Assembly: GCA_002746975.1 (NCBI GenBank)
Contig: NVXE01000002.1
Span: forward strand, 148,084 to 212,083
DNA: 64,000 bases
Source of the DNA: Bacteroidota bacterium
GTDB lineage: Bacteria; Bacteroidota; Bacteroidia; Flavobacteriales_D; Sanyastnellaceae
Direction: 5' to 3'
In this document: positions 51,047-59,067 of the stretch, piece after piece
Layout of the letters: every line of letters begins with the position of its first letter
Position numbering within the stretch: the first letter of the stretch is position 1
Position numbers and translations under genes: made by a program
Notes under the pieces: generated by a model
Told to the model about the DNA's origin: nothing
Seen by the model: only the letters and a program-made list of their open reading frames with translations
The model's database searches: none

Positions 51047-52105
51047 GTGCAAAAATCTTATCTTCAATCACGACCAGTTGTAATAGCTGGCCCTTGTAGT
51101 GCGGAGACTCGCGAACAAGTGATAAGCACGGCTCGGGCATTAAAGGGACGAGTAAATTATTTTAGGGCAGGGATATGGAAACCACGAACTCGACCTAATG
51201 CATTTGAAGGAGTAGGAACTAAAGGTCTACCCTGGTTAGTAGAAGTTCAAAAGAACATCGGTATCCCTGTTATGACAGAGGTAGCAAACGCTCATCATGC
51301 AGAATTGGCTTTACAATACGGACTAGATGCGGTTTGGATAGGCGCACGAACCACCGTAAGTCCTTTCGCTGTTCAAACTATAGCAGATGCCTTACGGGGA
51401 TCTGGGATAACTGTGCTAGTGAAAAACCCCATGCACGCTGACTTAAAGCTTTGGATGGGTGCAATCGAAAGGTTAGAAAACACAACAAAAGGTGATGTTC
51501 ATGCCCTTCATAGAGGATTTTCAAGCTATGGATTAAAGAAATTCCGTAACGCACCGATGTGGGAGATTCCAATAGGACTTAAGGCAGAAATGCCAGACAT
51601 ACAACTTTTTTGCGATCCCAGCCATATCTGTGGGAGAAGAGAACTTCTGCAATCTGTATCGCAAAAAGCAATGGATCTCGGAATGGCAGGCTTAATGATA
51701 GAGTCGCATGAAGACCCTTCATTAGCTTTAAGTGATGCTGAGCAACAATTAACACCTTTTGATCTAGTGAAGTTGCTTGACAACTTAAATATTAGAGACC
51801 TAACTCTTGACGATAAACATATTACAGACCTGAGAGACTTAAGAATTAAAATGGATTCTATAGATGAACATCTAGTTGAATTATTGAGCAGCAGAATGAG
51901 TGTCGCACAAGCTATTGGAGAATACAAGAAAGAAAATGGCCTTACAGTTTTGCAACTTTCTAGGTGGAGAGAGATAATGAAGACAAGAAAAGCTTGGTCT
52001 GAAGAAATGGGCTTGCAAGAAGAGTTTCTTCGAGGAATCCTAGAGCAGGTACACAAAGAGAGCATTCGAATTCAAAGTGAAATTCTGAATTCCGAGAAAA
52101 AATAA
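51047..52105 (+). CDS. Bifunctional 3-deoxy-7-phosphoheptulonate synthase / chorismate mutase
   Basis: 352 residues, GTG start 51047. Residues 1-250: type I-beta DAHP synthase (VVIAGPCSAETREQV, IWKPRTRPNAFEGVG, FCDPSHICGRRELL). Residues about 265-345: AroQ-type chorismate mutase (DLRIKMDSIDEHLVELLSSRMSVAQAIGEYK). It starts the shikimate pathway and directs chorismate to prephenate; the fused mutase often acts as an allosteric module. The -7 element 4 nt upstream supports the GTG start. Gene names vary (aroF/aroA-pheA types), so none is given. Confidence 0.92.
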   Translation: MQKSYLQSRPVVIAGPCSAETREQVISTARALKGRVNYFRAGIWKPRTRPNAFEGVGTKGLPWLVEVQKNIGIPVMTEVANAHHAELALQYGLDAVWIGARTTVSPFAVQTIADALRGSGITVLVKNPMHADLKLWMGAIERLENTTKGDVHALHRGFSSYGLKKFRNAPMWEIPIGLKAEMPDIQLFCDPSHICGRRELLQSVSQKAMDLGMAGLMIESHEDPSLALSDAEQQLTPFDLVKLLDNLNIRDLTLDDKHITDLRDLRIKMDSIDEHLVELLSSRMSVAQAIGEYKKENGLTVLQLSRWREIMKTRKAWSEEMGLQEEFLRGILEQVHKESIRIQSEILNSEKK

Positions 52106-52121
52106 AAAATTATTGATTCTT

Positions 52122-52152
52122 TTTGTAACTAAATCCTTACAGAATACGTAAA
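52122..52152 (+). promoter_or_regulatory. Possible promoter of candidate small RNA copy 2
   Basis: TTTG at 52122-52125, then 19 nt and a degenerate TACGTAAA (52145-52152). Weaker than in copy 1; support is moderate at best. Confidence 0.3.
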
Positions 52153-52154
52153 GG

Positions 52155-52251
52155 TGTTTGGTTTTGGTTAACCGCGTCAATTTGACGCACGAATCAGGCG
52201 ATTTGGTTAAAAAGGGCTCCTCAAACGTGAGGGCCCTTTTTTTATTACTGT
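52155..52251 (+). ncRNA. Candidate small RNA, copy 2 (paralogue of 614-705)
   Basis: It has a hairpin GCGTC-AATTT-GACGC (52174-52188), then ATCAGGCGATTTGGTTAA (52193-52210). It ends in a terminator GGGCTCCTC-AAACGT-GAGGGCCC (52214-52236) followed by seven or more T. The words ATTTGGTTAA and AAACGT and their order match copy 1; the stems differ in sequence, but the fold is retained. The spacer lies between the DAHP synthase gene and a convergent DUF983 gene. It could also serve as the terminator for the upstream gene; the conserved upstream part argues for a separate RNA. Confidence 0.5.
52214..52244 (+). terminator. Terminator with AAACGT hexaloop
   Basis: GC-rich stem GGGC.TCCTC/GAGGGCCC with one bulged T, loop AAACGT, T-run. 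Ends the small RNA and any read-through from the DAHP synthase gene. Confidence 0.8.
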
Positions 52252-52264
52252 AATTTCAGATATG

Positions 52265-52657
52265 TTATTTCAGCTTCGTAAACGAAGACAACCAAATAGA
52301 TCTAGATAATCTGTATATTATAGGAAGTAGAACGATAAGTGTTGTAACTCCTGAGATAATTAAAGTTGGGGCATTTTTAAGGAACTCGAACTCAATGAAT
52401 CCTATAAACGCCAAAGTTTTAAGTATTACGAAAACAGCAACCCAAATCCCAACCGTAAGGGCATAACTGACATAAGCAGCTCCAAAGTAGAAACCTGGCT
52501 CTTTAACAAAGTCTTCACCACACTTAGTGCATGAAGGATACATTTTAGTAATCGTCGAGAGGTGATATGGATTAGAATAAACAAACATTTTTCCTTCTCC
52601 ACACTGCGGACAGCTGCAAGTAAGTACTTTTTTTAATTTGTTCTTGCTTAGTTCCAT
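52265..52657 (-). CDS. DUF983 membrane protein
   Basis: 130 residues. N-terminal zinc-ribbon-like pair (CPQCGEGKMF ... CTKCGEDF) and two hydrophobic helices (about 56-80 and 93-115), the DUF983 architecture. Function is unknown; some members in other phyla lie by cytochrome oxidase genes, but nothing of that kind is nearby here. It lies 23 nt after the upstream ABC exporter gene on the same strand. Confidence 0.85.
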   Translation of the reverse strand: MELSKNKLKKVLTCSCPQCGEGKMFVYSNPYHLSTITKMYPSCTKCGEDFVKEPGFYFGAAYVSYALTVGIWVAVFVILKTLAFIGFIEFEFLKNAPTLIISGVTTLIVLLPIIYRLSRSIWLSSFTKLK

Positions 52658-52680
52658 TTTTTTCTAAAGTGCTAAAAACA

Positions 52681-54489
52681 TTACGACGTAAATGACTGTA
52701 AACTAACTAATTTAGAATACGAACCATTTTTGAGTATTAATTCATCGTGAGTTCCTTCTTCTAAAATCCTACCCTCAGATAGCAGTATTATTCTGTCGGC
52801 CTTTGAAACTGTCGATAATCTATGTGCAATTACGAGAACTGTTCTATTTTCCATAGCAGCGTCAAGAGCTTTTTGGACAGCATGTTCAGATGCCGCATCT
52901 AGTGCCGAAGTAGCTTCGTCTAGAACAAGAATAGAAGGATTGCGATATAAGGCTCTAGCAAGAGCAACTCTCTGACGCTGTCCTCCAGAAAGCTTTCCTC
53001 CTCCATCCCCCACTTCTGTGTGTAATCCATCTGGCATTTTATTAGCAAACTCTTTAACCTGAGCTGCCTCAGATGCTGATTGAAGCTTTACATCATCTAT
53101 CGTCTCATCTCCGATTGCTATATTTGATGCAATAGATCCATGGAAAAGAATGGACTCCTGAGTAACGACGCCTAACTTATCCCTCCAAGAAGCTATCGGA
53201 ATATCTCGTAAATCTCGACCGTCAATCTCTAAGACTCCTTCGGTTGGATCATCAAATCTAACAAGCAAGTTAGAAAGGGTTGTTTTTCCCGATCCTGACG
53301 CGCCTACAAGAGCTACGACTTCCCCTTTCTTAATTTCTAATGACAACTTTGAAATCACCTTAACTGATGAGTCTAATTCGTACGAAAAACTAACATCCTT
53401 AAATACAATTTTATTTTCAAATTTTTCCAGTGGCAACGAAGTCGCGGGAGCCTCTGGCACTGAGGACTTTGATTCAAACATTTCTTCAAGTCGATCTAAA
53501 GATGCTACACCTTTATTTATTCTGAACCAACCATCACTAAATGCTCTTGCAGGAGGAATTATCTGAGAGAAAACGACTAAATACCCTATGAACCAATCTC
53601 CTGTCAATCCTGTACTTCCATCGAGAACTATATGACCACCATAACCGAGCAGAATTGCCATAACAGTAAGTGAAATGACTTCGCTTACTGGTGAACTCAA
53701 ATACTCTCTTCTATACATCTTTCGAACAGCCTGAAAATGACTTTCATTCCTTTTAGAAAATCTTTTCGTAAATACCCCCTCAATACCAAAAGCTTTTATT
53801 ATTCGCACTCCACTCAAGGTCTCTTCAAGAATATTTACCAAACCACCCAACTCCTCTTTTCCTTTAAGTGCCGAATGCTTCAATTTCTTAGCTATTCGAC
53901 TTATAAGAACCCCACTTACTGGTAAAAATACCAATGCGAAAATTGTCAATTCCCAACTTAGTGCAAATAATGCCGCAATAGAAATAATTACAATAAGTGG
54001 TGACTTAAACATTACCTCGATAGAGCCTACAATACTTACCTCTACTTCATTAAGGTCTACCGTTAATCTACTGAGTACATCCCCTTTACGGGAATTAGTA
54101 AACCAGCTCATGGTTTGGGCTAGCACACGTTTGTACATATTATTCCTTAAATCTCTACTAACACCAGTTCTTATAGTTGCAAGGCTATACATGGCAAGAT
54201 ATGAGACCAAATTCTTTAATACCGCAAGCACCACTACAGATATGCAAACCATGAACAACGCCTCAGTTGTACCTACTGCAATCACATAATTGTCGAACCA
54301 CTCTCCAATTCGTCCCGGAATATCGTCAGCATGAGTTGTCACGCCCCCGAACAGAATTCGCAAAAATGGAACTACACTTAGAAATGAGAAGAGAGATAAT
54401 ATCGCCCCTAATGCATTCAAAATTGCATTAGAAGCTAAATTCAGACGATAGTCTCGGAATAAAGGAAATAGTACTGAAAGACTTTTCAT
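52681..54489 (-). CDS. ABC exporter, fused permease and ATPase (MsbA-like)
   Basis: 602 residues. N-terminal six-helix transmembrane domain (about 1-330) with IGRFD-like coupling elements, then an ABC domain: Walker A GASGSGKTT, signature LSGGQRQRVALARAL, Walker B ILVLDEATSALDAAS, H-loop VLVIAHRLSTV. Half-transporters of this type form homodimers and flip lipids (MsbA) or export peptides. Lipid A core flipping is the standard guess in Bacteroidota. Followed by DUF983, preceded by purB (gap 15 nt). Confidence 0.86.
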   Translation of the reverse strand: MKSLSVLFPLFRDYRLNLASNAILNALGAILSLFSFLSVVPFLRILFGGVTTHADDIPGRIGEWFDNYVIAVGTTEALFMVCISVVVLAVLKNLVSYLAMYSLATIRTGVSRDLRNNMYKRVLAQTMSWFTNSRKGDVLSRLTVDLNEVEVSIVGSIEVMFKSPLIVIISIAALFALSWELTIFALVFLPVSGVLISRIAKKLKHSALKGKEELGGLVNILEETLSGVRIIKAFGIEGVFTKRFSKRNESHFQAVRKMYRREYLSSPVSEVISLTVMAILLGYGGHIVLDGSTGLTGDWFIGYLVVFSQIIPPARAFSDGWFRINKGVASLDRLEEMFESKSSVPEAPATSLPLEKFENKIVFKDVSFSYELDSSVKVISKLSLEIKKGEVVALVGASGSGKTTLSNLLVRFDDPTEGVLEIDGRDLRDIPIASWRDKLGVVTQESILFHGSIASNIAIGDETIDDVKLQSASEAAQVKEFANKMPDGLHTEVGDGGGKLSGGQRQRVALARALYRNPSILVLDEATSALDAASEHAVQKALDAAMENRTVLVIAHRLSTVSKADRIILLSEGRILEEGTHDELILKNGSYSKLVSLQSFTS

Positions 54490-54504
54490 AAATAAGTATC
54501 TATT

Positions 54505-55866
54505 TTATGAAACTAGTTCTTCCGAATAACCCAGATATGATGAAGGTGTAATCGCTCTGAGCTCATCCTTAACTGAATCTGAAACGCTTAAAGTATCGAT
54601 AAAATTTCGCATAGAATCCGCATCTATTTTACTTCCAGTTCTAGTAAGAGTCTTAAGAGCTTCGTAAGGTTTTGGATATCCTTCTCGACGTAAAATTGTT
54701 TGGACTCCTTCAGAAACAACAGCCCAATTATTTTCAAGTGCACCTTCTAAAGCTGAGTTATTTAATACCAACTTACTTAGGCCCTTTAACAAAGATTTTA
54801 GAGCAATAATTCCATGACTTAATGGAACACCCACATTGCGTAAAACCGTTGAATCTGTCAAATCCCTTTGCATTCTCGATATAGGTAATTTTTCAGAAAA
54901 ATGTCCCAGAATGGCATTCGCTAACCCAAAGTTTCCCTCGCTATTCTCAAAATCTATTGGATTAACTTTATGAGGCATCGCAGATGATCCTACTTCTCCC
55001 TCTACAATCTTCTGTTTGAAGTAGTCCATTGATATATAAGTCCAAACATCTCTATCTAAGTCTATCAGAATCGTGTGCGCTCTTCTCAAGTTATCACACC
55101 AAGCAGCTAAATGATCGTAATGCTCAATTTGCGTAGTTACTTGGCTTCTATGAAGACCTAAATTATTCTCTACAAACTTCGTCCCAAAAGACGGCCAATC
55201 AATGTTAGGATAGGCCACTCTATGTGCGTTAAATCCTCCGGTAGCACCACCAAATTTCGCGGCATAAACTGAATTTACAATCCCATCTCTTTGAATTCTA
55301 AGCCTATCTTCAAAAACACGGATTTCCTTACCTAACGTTACAGGAGATGCTGCTTGTCCATGTGTTCGTGCCAGCATAGGAACTCCCTTCCATTCTATTG
55401 CGAGCGAGTGTAATCTTGAAAGAACTTCATCGATAAGAGGTAAGTACACTTCTTCGGTAGCCCTCTTTAATGATAGCGGAATAGCTGTGTTATTTACGTC
55501 CTGTGAAGTTAAACCGAAGTGGACGAATTCGCTCCATTTGGATAATCCTAACTTCGCCATCTCCTCTTTAATCCAATATTCTACTGCCTTAACATCATGG
55601 TTAGTCGTAGCCTCAATATCCTTGATCCTCGAAGCGTTTTCTTCGGTAAAGTTCTGATATAGATTGTTCAAGTCCACGAATTTTTCAATCGGGAAAGTTG
55701 AAAGTTGAGGTAGAGGTAACTCCACTAGTTCAATAAAATACCTCACTTCCACCTCTACCCTGTGTAAAATCAATCCCCATTCAGAGAGTAAAGGGGCAAG
55801 AGATCTGGTGTGTCTGTGGTAACGACCATCGACAGGCGATATTGCATTTAAAGACGACAGCGGCAT
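54505..55866 (-). CDS. purB: Adenylosuccinate lyase
   Basis: 453 residues. It has LNAISPVDGRYHRHT, TNHDVKAVEYWI, HFGLTSQDVNNTA, MLARTHGQAASPVTLGKE, and the signature VGSSAMPHKVNPIDFENSEGN with the catalytic Ser loop. It catalyses two steps of purine synthesis. The residues follow the E. coli-type PurB subfamily. A TATCTTTG element (55901-55908 complement) lies 34 nt before the ATG. Confidence 0.94.
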   Translation of the reverse strand: MPLSSLNAISPVDGRYHRHTRSLAPLLSEWGLILHRVEVEVRYFIELVELPLPQLSTFPIEKFVDLNNLYQNFTEENASRIKDIEATTNHDVKAVEYWIKEEMAKLGLSKWSEFVHFGLTSQDVNNTAIPLSLKRATEEVYLPLIDEVLSRLHSLAIEWKGVPMLARTHGQAASPVTLGKEIRVFEDRLRIQRDGIVNSVYAAKFGGATGGFNAHRVAYPNIDWPSFGTKFVENNLGLHRSQVTTQIEHYDHLAAWCDNLRRAHTILIDLDRDVWTYISMDYFKQKIVEGEVGSSAMPHKVNPIDFENSEGNFGLANAILGHFSEKLPISRMQRDLTDSTVLRNVGVPLSHGIIALKSLLKGLSKLVLNNSALEGALENNWAVVSEGVQTILRREGYPKPYEALKTLTRTGSKIDADSMRNFIDTLSVSDSVKDELRAITPSSYLGYSEELVS

Positions 55867-55900
55867 GAGGGTATGTTTTTCAGTGCTTTAATTCAAAGCG

Positions 55901-55908
55901 CAAAGATA
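55901..55908 (-). promoter_or_regulatory. -7 element of purB
   Basis: TATCTTTG on the minus strand, 34 nt upstream of ATG 55866; leaves room for a short 5' leader. Confidence 0.5.
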
Positions 55909-55941
55909 CGTTGAAGCCACCGTACACCCCACCTTACTACT

Positions 55942-55949
55942 TACCTTAG
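55942..55949 (+). promoter_or_regulatory. Leaderless -7 element of the lactonase-like gene
   Basis: TACCTTAG ends 4 nt before ATG 55954; one mismatch, the same octamer as at aat. Confidence 0.5.
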
Positions 55950-55953
55950 TAGC

Positions 55954-56811
55954 ATGAAACTTCATACAATTCACAACGGAAATTTTAAATTAGACGGAGG
56001 AGCTATGTTTGGGGTAGTGCCTAAAAAGCTTTGGTCTAGAACGAACCCGTCAGATTCAAATAACTTGTGTCCCTGGGCTATGAGATCATTACTTATAGAA
56101 GACGGTGATAAACTCACATTAATCGACTGTGGACTGGGCGACAAACAGAGCGAAAAATTCTTTGGACACTACCACCCACACGGCAATGATTCTTTAGAAA
56201 AATCTCTAGCATCTACTGGCTTTTCTAAAGACGATATTACAGATGTTTTCCTAACACACCTTCATTTTGACCATGTTGGAGGAGCGGTTGAATGGAATGA
56301 CTCTAGAAATGGATACAGACCTAGCTTTAAAAATGCTACTTACTGGACAAATGATAGACATTGGAAATGGGCAACAGAGCCTAATTCCCGAGAAAAAGCT
56401 AGTTTTCTATCAGAGAATATTATTCCCTTACAGGAAAGTGGTCAATTGAAATATATTAAAGCAGGTGAGCGTGATCTTAGAATTACTACTGGATTAGGAT
56501 TCGATGCCTTTATTGTAAATGGACATACAGATGCACAAATGTGCCCGATAATAAAAATTGGGGCTGAGACGATTGTCTTTATGGCCGATTTGCTCCCAAG
56601 CACGGGCCACATCCCCATCCCTTATGTAATGGGCTATGACACAAGGCCTTTACTCACTTTAGATGAACGTACACGTATATTTAATGAAGCCGCCGATAAT
56701 GGGTATCACTTATTCTTAGAGCATGATGCCTCTAACGAAATTTGTGTTTTAGAACAAACTGAAAAAGGTCCTAGACTTGCTCGAGTAACGAATTTAGCAG
56801 AGGCTTTTTGA
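55954..56811 (+). CDS. Metallo-beta-lactamase-fold hydrolase (AHL lactonase-like)
   Basis: 285 residues. Metal site HLHFDHVGG (about 107-115), with NGHTDAQ and the later D in FMADLLPST, and a HDAS at the end. It resembles the lactonase/YtnP subfamily of MBL proteins, but the substrate is not readable from sequence. It converges with pyrD (4 nt gap). Confidence 0.8.
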   Translation: MKLHTIHNGNFKLDGGAMFGVVPKKLWSRTNPSDSNNLCPWAMRSLLIEDGDKLTLIDCGLGDKQSEKFFGHYHPHGNDSLEKSLASTGFSKDDITDVFLTHLHFDHVGGAVEWNDSRNGYRPSFKNATYWTNDRHWKWATEPNSREKASFLSENIIPLQESGQLKYIKAGERDLRITTGLGFDAFIVNGHTDAQMCPIIKIGAETIVFMADLLPSTGHIPIPYVMGYDTRPLLTLDERTRIFNEAADNGYHLFLEHDASNEICVLEQTEKGPRLARVTNLAEAF

Positions 56812-56815
56812 GACT

Positions 56816-57844
56816 TTAGTCCTTAAGTTTTATGCCCTTGCGAATCGAGCTTACTAAACTTGGACCACGATATATAAAACCGGTAAAAACCTGAACCATA
56901 GAAGCTCCTGCGTCGATTTTCTCTTGGGCTGATTCTAAAGAGTCAATCCCTCCCACTCCTATTATAGGGAAGGCTCCTCCTGACTTTTCATATAGATAAG
57001 ATATAACTTCTGTAGAGCGTAATCTCAAAGGAGCTCCCGACACACCCCCTGAACCCATAAATTCAATTTCAGGAGTAATCAGGTTATCTCTAGAAATTGT
57101 CGTGTTAGTGGCTATTACTCCATCAACCTTTTCTGTGATAATTATTTCTATGACATCGTCAAGCTGTTCTAAGGTCATGTCTGGAGCTATTTTAAGAAAT
57201 ACTGGCCTAGGTGTGGCTGAGTCATTATTACGTAAAACAACAGCCCTTAACAAGGCCGCTAAAGGCTCTTTATCTTGTAACTCTCGAAGACCAGGGGTAT
57301 TCGGCGAGCTCACATTTACAACGAAATAATCAACGTAAGGATATAAGGCATTGAAACTTGCCAAATAATCAGAGATTGCATCATCATTCGATGTGTTCTT
57401 ATTTCGTCCGATATTCCCTCCAACTATTAATCCTTTAGGCCTGTCTTTAAGTCTTAATATTGCGTCATTTACGCCCCCATTATTAAAGCCCATTCTATTT
57501 AACAACGCTTCGTCTTCTTTAAGGCGAAACAATCTTGGTTTTGGATTTCCAGATTGAGCAACAGGTGTTAATGTTCCTATTTCAACAGAACCGAAGCCTA
57601 AAAATTGTAATTCCTTTAAGAAACGTGCGTCTTTATCAAACCCCGCTGCCATACCTATTGCATTTGGGAACTTTAAACCACATATGATTACCGGTCGATC
57701 CTCTACCTCTAACTTAAAGCATTGCTTTAAGCACCACCTCAACCCAGGAATGTTAATTGCGATTCGCAACACCGACATAGAAAAATAATGAGCCTTCTCC
57801 GGTGACATCAAGAATAACAAGGGTTTCAGGACTTTTCTATACAT
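56816..57844 (-). CDS. pyrD: Dihydroorotate dehydrogenase (quinone), class 2
   Basis: 342 residues. N-terminal amphipathic membrane-anchor region (MYRKVLKPLLFLMSPEKAHYFS), FMN-binding domain with NAIGMAAGFDKDA, FGSVEIGTLTPVAQ, NVSSPNTPGLRELQ (catalytic Ser as in class 2), and IIGVGGIDS. It oxidises dihydroorotate in pyrimidine synthesis at the inner membrane. A TACATTTG element (57849-57856 complement) is 4 nt before the ATG. Confidence 0.93.
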   Translation of the reverse strand: MYRKVLKPLLFLMSPEKAHYFSMSVLRIAINIPGLRWCLKQCFKLEVEDRPVIICGLKFPNAIGMAAGFDKDARFLKELQFLGFGSVEIGTLTPVAQSGNPKPRLFRLKEDEALLNRMGFNNGGVNDAILRLKDRPKGLIVGGNIGRNKNTSNDDAISDYLASFNALYPYVDYFVVNVSSPNTPGLRELQDKEPLAALLRAVVLRNNDSATPRPVFLKIAPDMTLEQLDDVIEIIITEKVDGVIATNTTISRDNLITPEIEFMGSGGVSGAPLRLRSTEVISYLYEKSGGAFPIIGVGGIDSLESAQEKIDAGASMVQVFTGFIYRGPSLVSSIRKGIKLKD

Positions 57845-57848
57845 TGTG

Positions 57849-57856
57849 CAAATGTA
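57849..57856 (-). promoter_or_regulatory. Leaderless -7 element of pyrD
   Basis: TACATTTG on the minus strand, full match, 4 nt before ATG 57844. Confidence 0.65.
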
Positions 57857-57944
57857 ATAAGATGCTCTTTAAGTATGTTAAATTGTGGATAACCCTGTTA
57901 ATATAGACCATAAAATAATCACAAAATCCTCAATGAGTCTCCGT

Positions 57945-57952
57945 TAACTTTG
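57945..57952 (+). promoter_or_regulatory. -7 element of the 200-residue unknown gene
   Basis: TAACTTTG, full match, 11 nt before ATG 57964. Confidence 0.55.
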
Positions 57953-57963
57953 GTTCCCATAGT

Positions 57964-58566
57964 ATGAAGAACTTTGGATTACTCAAATGGCTCGCTAAGC
58001 GAAAGCTAACCGATGAAAAGGTAGCAAACATCTTTGTCAACTCTACTTTTGAAACAGTTGAAAAAGGATGGCCTGAAGTCGCGTCTCTACTAAATGCCTC
58101 TCCAGAATTCGTTATCGAGCCTAATTTAGATCCTAGCGATTATGGACGATTCCTTATGATAGTAGTCGCTGCTAACCTCAGCCTAGTACCTAAACACTTT
58201 GAGCCTGGAGTTGACAGAGCTATTATTAAACGTTGTTGCGCAAAGTTTGGGCTTGCCCTAGGTGTACCTAAAGAGGATTTTGCACTTAAGGTTAAGCAGT
58301 ACCGCATGTTTATGAAAAAAGCGAACCACCCTTCTAATAATGTTCTAACTGCTATGACTAGAGCTGTCTTTTATAAATATAGACTTATAGAGGTGCAAGA
58401 GCCATATTTTAGGGATATGAATGTACCAAACCCTATTATTATGAAAAACCTCCGCGATGTCATGGGAACCTTCATGATGGGATGGGATGAGATTAGTGAT
58501 AACTACCGCATCACTACTACCGATTTGAGTTCTGTAGAAGACAGGGTTACCTCTCAAACCTTATAA
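57964..58566 (+). CDS. Conserved-looking cytoplasmic protein of unknown function
   Basis: 200 residues, mostly helical, no signal peptide. Segments ASPEFVIEPNLDPSDYGRFLMIVVAANLSLVPKHF and VLTAMTRAVFYKY suggest a globular helical protein; there are CC and KR-rich stretches but no recognisable motif. Its 3' end overlaps the end of smpB by 6 nt (tail-to-tail). I do not recognise a family; it may be a lineage-specific gene. Confidence 0.55.
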   Translation: MKNFGLLKWLAKRKLTDEKVANIFVNSTFETVEKGWPEVASLLNASPEFVIEPNLDPSDYGRFLMIVVAANLSLVPKHFEPGVDRAIIKRCCAKFGLALGVPKEDFALKVKQYRMFMKKANHPSNNVLTAMTRAVFYKYRLIEVQEPYFRDMNVPNPIIMKNLRDVMGTFMMGWDEISDNYRITTTDLSSVEDRVTSQTL

Positions 58567-58998
58567 ACTACGGTCTAAGTCTCTGGCGATATCCTTCTCT
58601 TTTAAAGTTGCTCTTTTATCGTGCATTTTCTTTCCCTTTGCAACTCTGAATTTGAGCTTCGCGTATCCTGATTTAGAAATAAACATCAAAGTTGGAACAA
58701 GGGTGATCCCGACATTTTTCAACTTCTTATCTAATTTCTTGAGTTCATTTTTATTCAGAAGCAGCTTCCGCTGTCGCCTAGGTGCTTGAGGCGTATAACC
58801 TGCATTACGATACTCTTCTACGTACATATTAAACACGTAAAGCTCATTATTGTCGAACTTACAATATGACTCACCGATACTTGCCTTACCACCTCTAATA
58901 GACTTTATCTCGGCACCGTTAAGTTCGATGCCCGCAACAAACTCATCTTCAAGGAAATAAGTGAAGGCTGCTTTTTTATTTTTTATTTCTATCGCCAC
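58561..58998 (-). CDS. smpB: SsrA-binding protein SmpB
   Basis: 145 residues. GTG start at 58998 (reads as MAIEIKNKKAAFTYF). It has GIELNGAEIKSIRGGKASIGESYC, LYVFNMYVEEY, RRQRKLLLNKNEL, and the basic C-terminal tail (KRATLKEKDIARD) that enters the mRNA channel. It brings tmRNA to stalled ribosomes. A TACCTTCG element (59003-59010 complement) ends 4 nt before the GTG, so the mRNA is probably leaderless. The tmRNA gene is not in the window. Confidence 0.95.
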   Translation of the reverse strand: MAIEIKNKKAAFTYFLEDEFVAGIELNGAEIKSIRGGKASIGESYCKFDNNELYVFNMYVEEYRNAGYTPQAPRRQRKLLLNKNELKKLDKKLKNVGITLVPTLMFISKSGYAKLKFRVAKGKKMHDKRATLKEKDIARDLDRSL

Positions 58999-59002
58999 AG
59001 CA

Positions 59003-59010
59003 CGAAGGTA
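59003..59010 (-). promoter_or_regulatory. Leaderless -7 element of smpB
   Basis: TACCTTCG on the minus strand, 4 nt before GTG 58998. Confidence 0.6.
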
Positions 59011-59067
59011 AATGATTTACAAAGGATTTTGCTTTGTCCCGAATAGGTTTATGACGATATTACACAA

